A stretch of DNA of 18,528 nt from a bacterium. Its GTDB lineage: Bacteria; SZUA-182; SZUA-191; JAJRXT01. The translations under genes were made by a program, and so were the position numbers. The stretch covers positions 1 through 18,528 of the forward strand of contig JAJRUU010000001.1 in the NCBI GenBank assembly GCA_024277605.1. Direction: 5' to 3'. Shown piece by piece: positions 7,584 through 14,088 of this stretch. Each line of letters starts with the position of its first letter. The stretch's first letter is position 1. The notes beneath the pieces were generated by a model. The model ran no database searches. It saw only the letters and a list, made by a program, of their open reading frames with translations, and was not told the origin of the DNA.

Positions 7584-9350
7584 TCAACCATCAACTATTC
7601 TCCAGCTAGATGGATGATTAAAAATTGATCCGTCAACAACACTTCGGCCAACTACTTGAAACTCATAAATTCGCGAGTGCAGGTCATATATCTTTGGTTC
7701 ATTTCTAAGCTCTGTATCAATATAATTATATAATGCTACTGAGAAAACATAGCCTCCATTACCCAGATTAATCTCTCCAAAAATTAGATCTACTTCCTGC
7801 TCTTTGTTTGCTGGCAAGTCAAGTATCCCTTCTTTACTAAGATGACAAGACACACGAATACCGTCTGTTCGATAAAGAACGGCACAGAATGTAACCGGAT
7901 ACTTTCCCGCCATTCTGGCAGAAAATTTCATTTTTAGTACAAGCTGTTCCCCCACCCTAAACAACACTTTTTCTTGGCCGTTTTCATCAACCATAAGGAC
8001 TTTATCGATCATAATTTCATTAGACCCAGGCCATCTTAAAACTTGCTCTTTTTCCTCTACTTTTCCGCTATGAATAACAGATTCAGGTAGTTCCAACTTA
8101 ATTTCTGCTATTTCACGATTGTTATTAGGTTTGATTTCCGTCAAGTGAATATAATCGTTCCCATTGTACAACTCTACTTTAATGGAATCTTGTAAGGGAG
8201 AAAGATATCGAACAGTCAGTGAATAATTAGCATTCGGGTTAAGCACATACATATTAAAAACCAACATTCCTTGTGTTTGTAGACCTGGTTTGTTCTCTGT
8301 CAACCCACGCCCCCATCCTTCGTTTTTTAGGCTGACTGGATTGGTCCAACAAGACATGCGGTCTAATATAACCCAGGTAGAATGTGATTGATTTGTATCC
8401 TGGGCTTCGCCCAGCATCATACTCGCAGCCTCCTGAGCATCTTGTAATAAGGTAACTTGCTGTAAGCAAAAACCATTTGTTCGACCATTTGCTGAAGAAA
8501 AACGGATAAGCAGCAAATCCGCATATTGATCCAGGTGAAGTTTCTTATACCCACCTATACTAACCTTGAGGTTCTTGGCCTTAAGCCGCTGATTCTCCTG
8601 TATGCTTACTTGTTGCTGATAAGCATTTACGACATCCAGAGTTGGCCCATTCATTACATCCTTACCCCGATCGATCCAAATGCAACGGTCACATAACCTT
8701 TCCACACTGCTTATATCATGACTCACGAAAAGCAACGTTACACCACTGTCAACCGTAAGCTGTTTCATGCGTTCCACACACTTACCGGTAAAGTATGCAT
8801 CACCAGCCCCCAACACCTCATCGATAATCAGGATATCCGGTTCAATGCTGGTGGCGGTGGAAAAGGCCAGCCGGGTGTACATGCCAGCCGAGTATGTCCT
8901 GACCGGTTGGTCAATGAATTCATCCAGCTCGGCAAAGTCTATTATATCTTCCTCTTTCTCTTGTATTTGAGCGGGTAATAAGCCCTGGTAAGCCAGTGAA
9001 GCCCGGATGTTTTCCCGCCCGGTAAATTCAGGGTGAGAACCGGTTCCCATTTCCATTAACGCCTGGATTCGATCATTGACCTGCACCGTGCCTTCAGTCG
9101 GAGTAACAATGCTTGAGATGATCTTCAATAAGGTACTTTTACCGGCGCCGTTACGGCCGATAATACCCACGCGCTCGCCCTTTTTCACCGTTAAATTTAA
9201 GCCCCGCAAGGCCCAGAATTCCTGATAATAGTTTTTTCGCCAGAAAAGCCAGCGGTTTACCCCCAATGCATCCAGCACCTTATCTGCCGGTTTATAGTAG
9301 AGCTTATATACCTTACCCAGATTACTTAACGATATGGCAATCTCAGACAT
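7584..9350 (-). CDS. wzt: ABC transporter ATP-binding protein for polysaccharide export, with extended C-terminal domain (Wzt-type)
   Basis: The N-terminal 250 residues form an ABC ATPase: Walker A GRNGAGKST (65-73), signature YSAGM (153-157), Walker B ILIIDE (173-178) and H-loop H211. KLYYKPADKVLDALG and the WALRGLNLTVKKGE region are typical of the TagH/Wzt/RfbE group. Residues from about 265 to 588 are a non-ATPase extension. Its last part (MIDKVLMVDENG through the APPROX. 550 region) resembles the Wzt C-terminal carbohydrate-binding beta-sandwich, and the middle looks like another beta-rich module. Classical Wzt proteins are about 400-460 residues, so this one is long. It should select a finished, end-modified glycan and drive its export through the adjacent permease. 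ATG at 9350 is preferred because it overlaps the permease stop by 8 nt; TTG at 9359 is also open. Confidence 0.9.
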   Translation of the reverse strand: MSEIAISLSNLGKVYKLYYKPADKVLDALGVNRWLFWRKNYYQEFWALRGLNLTVKKGERVGIIGRNGAGKSTLLKIISSIVTPTEGTVQVNDRIQALMEMGTGSHPEFTGRENIRASLAYQGLLPAQIQEKEEDIIDFAELDEFIDQPVRTYSAGMYTRLAFSTATSIEPDILIIDEVLGAGDAYFTGKCVERMKQLTVDSGVTLLFVSHDISSVERLCDRCIWIDRGKDVMNGPTLDVVNAYQQQVSIQENQRLKAKNLKVSIGGYKKLHLDQYADLLLIRFSSANGRTNGFCLQQVTLLQDAQEAASMMLGEAQDTNQSHSTWVILDRMSCWTNPVSLKNEGWGRGLTENKPGLQTQGMLVFNMYVLNPNANYSLTVRYLSPLQDSIKVELYNGNDYIHLTEIKPNNNREIAEIKLELPESVIHSGKVEEKEQVLRWPGSNEIMIDKVLMVDENGQEKVLFRVGEQLVLKMKFSARMAGKYPVTFCAVLYRTDGIRVSCHLSKEGILDLPANKEQEVDLIFGEINLGNGGYVFSVALYNYIDTELRNEPKIYDLHSRIYEFQVVGRSVVDGSIFNHPSSWRIVDG

Positions 9351-10140
9351 TGTCAGCAAAAACCCTCTTCATACGGCTAAAAAACCAGTAGCCACAACCG
9401 AAGGACGATACAGCTAAAAAGAGGAGCACCCAAAAAATCTCCCCCCTTGGAAAGCGCCCTAACATCAGACAGTCCTGGTAAGCGATTACAATATAATACA
9501 ACGGGTTGAGCTTTAACAAATTCCTGAGTCCAGCTGGCACCATATCGGCAGTGTAGGCAATCGGGCTAATCATCATCAGAATAAGAATCAAAACACCCAC
9601 CAGATTCTGCAGTTCCCGAAGATACACATTCATACTGGAGAGAATCCACACCATGCCCAGGGTGAAAAAAAATTGCAGCAGCCAAATAACCGGCACCAAA
9701 AGCGCCCAAACGGTAAGCTTACCCAAAGCGCCGATTGTTATAAGCAGCAGTCCCGTCCCCACCACCTGAGTACATTGACTGACAAAAACTGACTTTACCG
9801 GAATCAACTCGATAGGGAAAAGGGTGTTTTTAATAAGGCTGGCATTGCTGGTTACCGAACTCACTCCTAAACCAAGCGCCTCAGAAAAGCCTAAAAAAGG
9901 TATAAGTCCGCAAAAGATTAGCGCTACATATTCTTGGGAATTAAAAATAGCAAAACGTACTTTAAATACAAAAAGATAAATAACCGCATAAACCCCGAGG
10001 AAAACCAGCGGGTAGAGCAGCAACCATGCCAATCCCAAAACTGACCCGGCATAGCGCGCCTTGATCTCATTTCGCGTTGTCTGCCATAAAAGAGAGCGAT
10101 GTTTCCAGAGCAAGGAAAGTGGCTCGACCAAAAATCTCAT
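9343..10140 (-). CDS. wzm: ABC-2 type polysaccharide export permease (Wzm-type)
   Basis: A 265-residue inner-membrane protein. The N-terminal amphipathic part (LLWQTTRNEIKARYAGSVLG) is the conserved start of TagG/Wzm permeases, followed by about six hydrophobic segments, including LAWLLLYPLVFLGVYAVIY, VALIFCGLIPFLGF, VLILILMMISPIAYTADM and IFWVLLFLAVSSFGCGYWFF. Short loops with LNPLYYIVIAYQD are also typical. It forms the channel with the ATPase for export of undecaprenyl-linked glycan. Its ATG overlaps the wecB stop (ATGA, 10137-10140) and its stop overlaps the ATPase start, indicating translational coupling across all three genes. Assignment to O-antigen, teichoic acid or capsule export cannot be settled from this window. 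Confidence 0.92.
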   Translation of the reverse strand: MRFLVEPLSLLWKHRSLLWQTTRNEIKARYAGSVLGLAWLLLYPLVFLGVYAVIYLFVFKVRFAIFNSQEYVALIFCGLIPFLGFSEALGLGVSSVTSNASLIKNTLFPIELIPVKSVFVSQCTQVVGTGLLLITIGALGKLTVWALLVPVIWLLQFFFTLGMVWILSSMNVYLRELQNLVGVLILILMMISPIAYTADMVPAGLRNLLKLNPLYYIVIAYQDCLMLGRFPRGEIFWVLLFLAVSSFGCGYWFFSRMKRVFADNV

Positions 10141-11210
10141 TCGGCTATCTCCAGTAATTTATCAACTATGCGTTTTCCCGCATCGCCGCTACCGTAGAGT
10201 TTTGGAGTATCGCTTAAGGGTTCCATGGCCCAGGAGAACCCGGTACAGATGGCCGACCTATCCGCCCCCACCACTCGATTAGCCCCACATTCCACTAACT
10301 CCGTCCACTCCGTCTCCTCACGCACCGTAAGGCATTTTTTGCCAAAGAAATACGCCTCCTTCTGAAGTCCGCCTGAATCCGTTATCACAAAGGCGCAATT
10401 TTGCAAGTGCCCCAGCATCGACAGATAAGAGAGAGGCTCCATAAGCTCTACCTTCCCGTTTACTTCAACGTTTTCATTTTCCAGAACGCTTCGCGTCCGC
10501 GGGTGAAGCGGCAGGATTACCGGAACCGGGGAATTACTCATTGCCGATAATATATTGCGCAAGCGCACTAAATCATCGGTATTCTCAGCTCGATGCAGCG
10601 AAGCCAAGGCATATGCCCCTGCCCTATCCGGTACAATAGCTTTTTCACGATAATAAAGCGCTGCATCATACATTACATCACCCACCACATAAACCTCCCT
10701 GGTGATTCCCTCCTGTGCCAGCAGAGCTTTCGCCCTATCAGATGGGCAAAACAGGCAATCAGCCGCATGATCGGTCAATAGACGGTTTATCTCCTCGGGC
10801 ATTTTTCGGTTAAAAGAGCGCAACCCGGCTTCAACATGGGCCACCAGCACGTGTAATTTGGTGGCGGCCAGCGCGCCGGCCAGGGTAGAGTTTGTATCGC
10901 CATAAACCAACACCCAATCCGGCCGACGGGCAATTATTTCTTTCTCAATGCCAGCCAGCATAGCACCGGTAACCTCGCCGTGGCTGCCGGAACCCACCGC
11001 TAAATTTATCTCCGGGGCCGGGATCTCCAGCTCATCGAAAAAGGTCTGGCTCATCATATGATCATAGTGCTGACCCGTATGGACTATCTGCTCTTGGATA
11101 ATAGCAGCAGGATGTTGCCGGTTATGCTCGGCAATGGCACGGCTTACCACCGCCGCTTTAATGAATTGTGGTCGGGCGCCCACAATGGTTAATATTTTTA
11201 ATGCAACCAT
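10137..11210 (-). CDS. wecB: UDP-N-acetylglucosamine 2-epimerase (non-hydrolysing)
   Basis: A 357-residue protein of the usual family length. It interconverts UDP-GlcNAc and UDP-ManNAc, a cytoplasmic precursor step for surface glycans. Visible family motifs: GARPQFIK (11-18), HTGQHYD (44-50), GDTNST (104-109), HVEAGLRS (125-132), PEEINR (138-143), LHRAEN (205-210) and TDSGGLQKEA (277-286), then REETEWTE. The key acidic and histidine residues of these motifs are present. It is the first gene of the minus-strand polysaccharide operon, preceded by a plausible promoter at 11261-11290, and overlaps the permease by 4 nt. ATG at 11210 has only a distant AAGG. The call is confident; the name wecB/mnaA follows the reaction. 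Confidence 0.95.
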   Translation of the reverse strand: MVALKILTIVGARPQFIKAAVVSRAIAEHNRQHPAAIIQEQIVHTGQHYDHMMSQTFFDELEIPAPEINLAVGSGSHGEVTGAMLAGIEKEIIARRPDWVLVYGDTNSTLAGALAATKLHVLVAHVEAGLRSFNRKMPEEINRLLTDHAADCLFCPSDRAKALLAQEGITREVYVVGDVMYDAALYYREKAIVPDRAGAYALASLHRAENTDDLVRLRNILSAMSNSPVPVILPLHPRTRSVLENENVEVNGKVELMEPLSYLSMLGHLQNCAFVITDSGGLQKEAYFFGKKCLTVREETEWTELVECGANRVVGADRSAICTGFSWAMEPLSDTPKLYGSGDAGKRIVDKLLEIAE

Positions 11211-11240
11211 TCTGCTAAAGCCTTATAATATTTTTGATTC

Positions 11241-11258
11241 GCCAGCTGAATAACTGGC
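11241..11258. promoter_or_regulatory. Inverted repeat just downstream of the wecB -10 box
   Basis: GCCAG and CTGGC form 5-bp arms around an 8-nt centre, immediately downstream of the proposed -10 box, about where transcription would start. It could be a repressor site or a small hairpin in the 5' leader. The arms are short, so chance is possible. Confidence 0.35.
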
Positions 11259-11260
11259 AT

Positions 11261-11290
11261 ATATTACCTTTTTGGCACAAGATAAGTCAA
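11261..11290 (-). promoter_or_regulatory. Candidate sigma-70-type promoter for the polysaccharide operon
   Basis: On the minus strand, TTGACT (11290-11285; 5 of 6 to consensus) and TAATAT (11266-11261; 4 of 6) are separated by 18 bp. Transcription would start near 11254 and leave a leader of about 45 nt before wecB. The rest of this 364-bp gap (11211-11574) holds repeat copy B; I see nothing else in 11291-11398. Confidence 0.5.
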
Positions 11291-11398
11291 GTTGTGAATT
11301 GGGGTGCACGACAAATTTATGGGTAGACTTAAGCAGATATCCGATACTCCCAGAAATACTTGACAGGCTGAGTTTTAATGGGAGGTTTATTACCTTTG

Positions 11399-11571
11399 AC
11401 CCGAAAATTTCGGGTATTGTTATGGGCGAATCTACATTTAGTTGAAAATTATAAATTTATCAGCTTCCTGATCAGACTCCTCGAGCAAACAAAGTTTTAT
11501 TGGACGTTGGCTCATAAACCTTATCTCACAAGGGATGTCTTGCAAACCCAGTCTGAATTTATGAATAGATC
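11399..11571 (+). repeat. Copy B of the ~173-bp dispersed intergenic repeat
   Basis: Plus-strand copy with hairpin head ACCCGAAA-A-TTTCGGGT at 11399-11415 and tail AATAGATC ending at 11571. It has the same length as copy A, with about 20 differences. The tail stops 3 nt before the reverse-strand stop codon of the peroxidase gene (11575-11577). The head points back towards the start of the polysaccharide operon, so A and B face each other around wecB-to-SGNH. The frame from the first base is open to a TAA at 11576-11578, but there is no ribosome-binding site at the upstream ATG (11378). Confidence 0.92.
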
Positions 11572-11574
11572 GGG

Positions 11575-12534
11575 CTAAGGCAATATGGGATAGGTCATCT
11601 CCGGCATTACTCCGGTTAAGGACTCTAAGAAAGCCACTATAGCTTCTACTTCCTCAGCGCTTAACTCTTCCTCCAGCGCCTCTTTTGCCATAATCTTGAC
11701 CGACTCATTCAGGGTATTCACCGACCCATTGTTCATATAGGGCTGCGTCAGCGCTACATTTCTTAACGTGGGAGTGCGAAAGGCGTGTTTATCGCTTTCG
11801 GCTTTGGTGACGTTATAGCGGCCCAGATCAGTTGAACCGGGTACTTTAATAGTATGAAAATCACTGTCACTGAATACCGCTCCGGTATGGCAGTTGGTAC
11901 AGCCCTTCTCATCGAACAAGCTCGCCCCTTTTTGGGCGGCGGCGTTTATGGCCTGCTTGTCTCCCCTCAGGTAGCGGTCAAAGGGTGAGTTGGGGGTAAT
12001 AAGCGTGCGCTCAAAAGCGGCGATGGCTTTGGCGATATGCTCCGGGGTAAGCGGGTCATTGCCGCCAAATACCCCTTCAAAGCGCTTCACATACGCAGGT
12101 ATGGCCTTAAGCTTGGCTACCACCTCATCCAAGCTGGCATTCATTTCAACATCGGCCTGAATCGGCCCAAGCGCTTGTTCCTCCAGCGTAGCGGCGCGGC
12201 CGTCCCAGAACTGTACATCCAGAAATGCAGCGTTTAAAACAGTGGGTGTATTACGGTGGCCTTCGGACATCTTATGCCCAAGCGCTCTGGGGATCCGATC
12301 GCCAAAAGCGAATACCGGGTTATGGCAGGTGGCGCAGCTGATCCAGTCGCTGCTTGACAGACGTGGGTCAAAGAAGAGCATTTTGCCCAGCTCAACCTTT
12401 TCTGGGGTAAGTGAGTTATCAGCCGGTATGGGAGCTATTGCCGACAGCGGTTCATATGCCTGGCTGATAGCGGCGGTTAGCGGAACTACAAACACCAAAG
12501 ATAAAACAATAGCTACGGCTGATCTGCCTCTCAT
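11575..12534 (-). CDS. Di-haem cytochrome c peroxidase / MauG family protein, secreted
   Basis: A 319-residue protein from ATG at 12534, chosen because AGGAGG lies 5 nt upstream and a Sec signal peptide (MRGRSAVAIVLSLVFVVP, cleavage probably after ISQA) starts there; the open frame extends 18 codons further upstream. Two haem c motifs are visible: CATCH (C67, C70, H71) and CTNCH (C212, C215, H216). Family landmarks include LGKMLFFDPRLS, RNTPTVLN, WDGRA, LEEQALGPI, FERTLITPNSPFD and KGASLF. Such enzymes reduce hydrogen peroxide with electrons from periplasmic cytochromes or oxidise other partners (MauG). It is the last gene of a minus-strand set with the Tat-signal protein and the radical SAM enzyme, 29 bp after the former. 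The family is confident; peroxidase versus other oxidation is open. Confidence 0.93.
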   Translation of the reverse strand: MRGRSAVAIVLSLVFVVPLTAAISQAYEPLSAIAPIPADNSLTPEKVELGKMLFFDPRLSSSDWISCATCHNPVFAFGDRIPRALGHKMSEGHRNTPTVLNAAFLDVQFWDGRAATLEEQALGPIQADVEMNASLDEVVAKLKAIPAYVKRFEGVFGGNDPLTPEHIAKAIAAFERTLITPNSPFDRYLRGDKQAINAAAQKGASLFDEKGCTNCHTGAVFSDSDFHTIKVPGSTDLGRYNVTKAESDKHAFRTPTLRNVALTQPYMNNGSVNTLNESVKIMAKEALEEELSAEEVEAIVAFLESLTGVMPEMTYPILP

Positions 12535-12563
12535 TGCCTCCTCCTCTGTTATAAGTTTGCTGA

Positions 12564-12836
12564 CTAGCCTGCCAAATTCTTGTACCAACTGGCTGGATGT
12601 TGGGATACATTCGAGGGATGTTTTTTATCTATGGCTGACTTATACTTTATTAAGGGGTATAACAGAAACACCCACATTCCCCAGCCCAGAGAGCGTCTCA
12701 GAAACTCCCGCCGTGATAAACCTATCGGTTTGTCCCTGTACAGGAAATCAGATGATTCTTTTTGCTCTAAAGGCCAGTCTCCGCTTTCATCCATAGGGTC
12801 ATAGACCCGGATGTGACAGGAGGCGTTGTCGGTCAT
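12564..12836 (-). CDS. Small Tat-signal membrane protein of unknown function
   Basis: A 90-residue protein from ATG at 12836, preceded by GGAG at about 8 nt; upstream in-frame ATGs overlap the radical SAM gene and look less likely. The first 45 residues are polar with one cysteine. SRREFLRR, a twin-arginine motif, follows, then a hydrophobic stretch (GWGMWVFLLYPLI) and about 28 residues ending in HPASWYKNLAG. The last piece resembles the sequence that, in Tat-type AmmeMemoRadiSam radical SAM enzymes as I recall them, precedes the VQCLLC cysteine motif. Here that motif starts the separate neighbouring gene, so this may be a detached leader module or an independent membrane partner. It lies between the radical SAM gene and the peroxidase gene, with gaps of 58 and 29 bp. 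No enzymatic domain is visible. Confidence 0.6.
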   Translation of the reverse strand: MTDNASCHIRVYDPMDESGDWPLEQKESSDFLYRDKPIGLSRREFLRRSLGWGMWVFLLYPLIKYKSAIDKKHPSNVSQHPASWYKNLAG

Positions 12837-12894
12837 AACGGCTTCTCCATAATTAGTCCAGCCCATGGCTGGTTTGTTTGGCAGTATTATACCC

Positions 12895-13878
12895 CTAATC
12901 CCACACGCCGGCAATCTTAAAGTTACACTGACCGCAATTGCCGTCTATTAGATCGTACTTGGTGATGCTATAGCCAATGCGGCCGATGATTATCTCTTTG
13001 CACTTGGGGCAGTAAGTATTATTCCCGGGATGCCCCGGTATATTACCCACATAGACATAGTATAAGCCTTTATCCATAGCCAGCTTACGTGCTTGGGTGA
13101 TGACCTACGCTGAGGTGGGCGGAAGATTCTTCAGGCGATACATGGGCCAGAAGCGCGAGAAGTGCAGCGGTACCGCAGGTCCCAGATTATCCAGAATCCA
13201 GTCGCACATCTGACCGATAAGTCCTAATTCGTCATTTAAAGTGGGTACCACCAGATTGGTGATCTCCAGCCACACCCCCTGTTTATGCATGGTTTTAAGC
13301 GTATCGAGTACCGGCTGTAACTCACCGCCGCATATCTTTTTATAATAGTCCTCAGTAAAACCCTTTAAATCCACATTGGCTGCATCGGTATAAACGCATA
13401 ACTCAAGCAGCGGTTCCCGGTTAATATATCCGGCAGTTACCAGGATATTCTTTATCCCGCGGGAATGGGCCAGTTTGGAGGTGTCATAGGTATATTCGTA
13501 GAATACTACAGGGTCGGAGTAGGTATAGGCGATGCTGCGGCAGTTGTTGTTTACGGCGGCTTCCACCACTTTGTCCGGGGGCAGATCACGGTTTACGGTT
13601 TCCTCCGGCTCACGTTGGGATATCTCCCAGTTCTGGCAGAATTTACAATGCAGATTACAACCGGCGGTGGCGATGGAAAATGCCCGGCTGCCAGGCAGCA
13701 TATGAAATACCGGCTTTTTCTCGATGGGGTCTACATGCACCGCACAGGGCTTACCATATACCAGGCTGGTAAGCCTCCCGCCGATGTTTATACGCACACG
13801 GCAATCCCCCCGCTGGCCCTCCACTAACTGGCATTCCTTCTTGCATAACAGGCACTGGACTAATCGTAACTTACTCAT
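12895..13878 (-). pseudogene. AmmeMemoRadiSam-type radical SAM enzyme, interrupted by in-frame TAG at 13105-13107
   Basis: The first 257 codons carry an N-terminal cysteine set (C9, C12, C16, C26), then YGKPCAVHVDPIEKKP, the radical SAM motif C74-NLH-C78-KF-C81 followed by QNWEIS, and LHFSRFWPMYRLKNLPPT. The frame stops at 13105-13107. It resumes in the same frame with VITQARKLAMDKGLYYVYVGN, NIPGHPGNNTYCPKC and a final GNCGQCNFKIAGVW, the standard C-terminus of this family with its extra CxxC pairs, ending at TAG 12897-12895. The full length would be about 327 residues, normal for the family. One substitution explains the break. These enzymes are encoded near MEMO1 and AMMECR1 homologues in many genomes and their substrate is unknown; neither partner is in this window. 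A strong promoter lies at 13935-13962. If not suppressed, the truncated product lacks the last quarter. Confidence 0.88.
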
Positions 13879-13934
13879 TATCTTTGGCCTTACCCCCCCT
13901 AAACTCGATAAATTCCTCCCCTGTATTATTCCTC

Positions 13935-13962
13935 ATTATAGCACTAGCCTGAATTATGACAA
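13935..13962 (-). promoter_or_regulatory. Strong candidate promoter for the radical SAM / Tat protein / peroxidase set
   Basis: On the minus strand, TTGTCA (13962-13957; 5 of 6) and a perfect TATAAT (13940-13935) are separated by 16 bp. Transcription would start near 13928, about 50 nt before ATG 13878. A run of seven G lies in the leader, and AAGG is 9 nt before the ATG. Confidence 0.65.
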
Positions 13963-14004
13963 ACAGCAATTACTTGGTGATTATCACAAAAAATAATTTT
14001 TCAT

Positions 14005-14033
14005 TTGTAATTTTGTAGTAGAATAACTACAAT
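14005..14033 (+). promoter_or_regulatory. Candidate promoter for the lipoprotein gene, overlapped by an operator-like dyad
   Basis: TTGTAA (14005-14010) and TACAAT (14028-14033; 5 of 6) are separated by 17 bp. Inside lies a perfect 7-bp inverted repeat, TTGTAGT (14013-14019) and ACTACAA (14026-14032), with a 6-nt centre, covering the spacer and most of the -10 box. That is the classic position for a repressor site. A second short dyad, GTGATTATCAC, is at 13977-13987. Confidence 0.55.
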
Positions 14034-14088
14034 ATCGTTGTTTATATCAAATATGGGGAGCAACGTTTTTTGTAAAGGAGCCTGATAA

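Noticed and set aside
11489..11520. Partial likeness of the repeat to the c-di-GMP-I (GEMM) riboswitch: GGGCAAAC (GAGCAAAC in copy B) followed by GGACG and ATAAACC
   Set aside because: The hairpin needed between the two motifs is not formed (the spacer pairs poorly), the GCAAAG segment after GGACG is missing, and the copies are not consistently placed upstream of genes.
11378..11578. 66-codon open frame across repeat copy B read as a gene
   Set aside because: There is no ribosome-binding site, it lies almost wholly within a dispersed repeat whose other copies contain stops, and it runs antisense into the end of the peroxidase gene.
12535..12588. Upstream extension of the peroxidase gene to 12588
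   Set aside because: The extra 18 residues would precede a complete Sec signal peptide, and the strong AGGAGG site belongs to ATG 12534.
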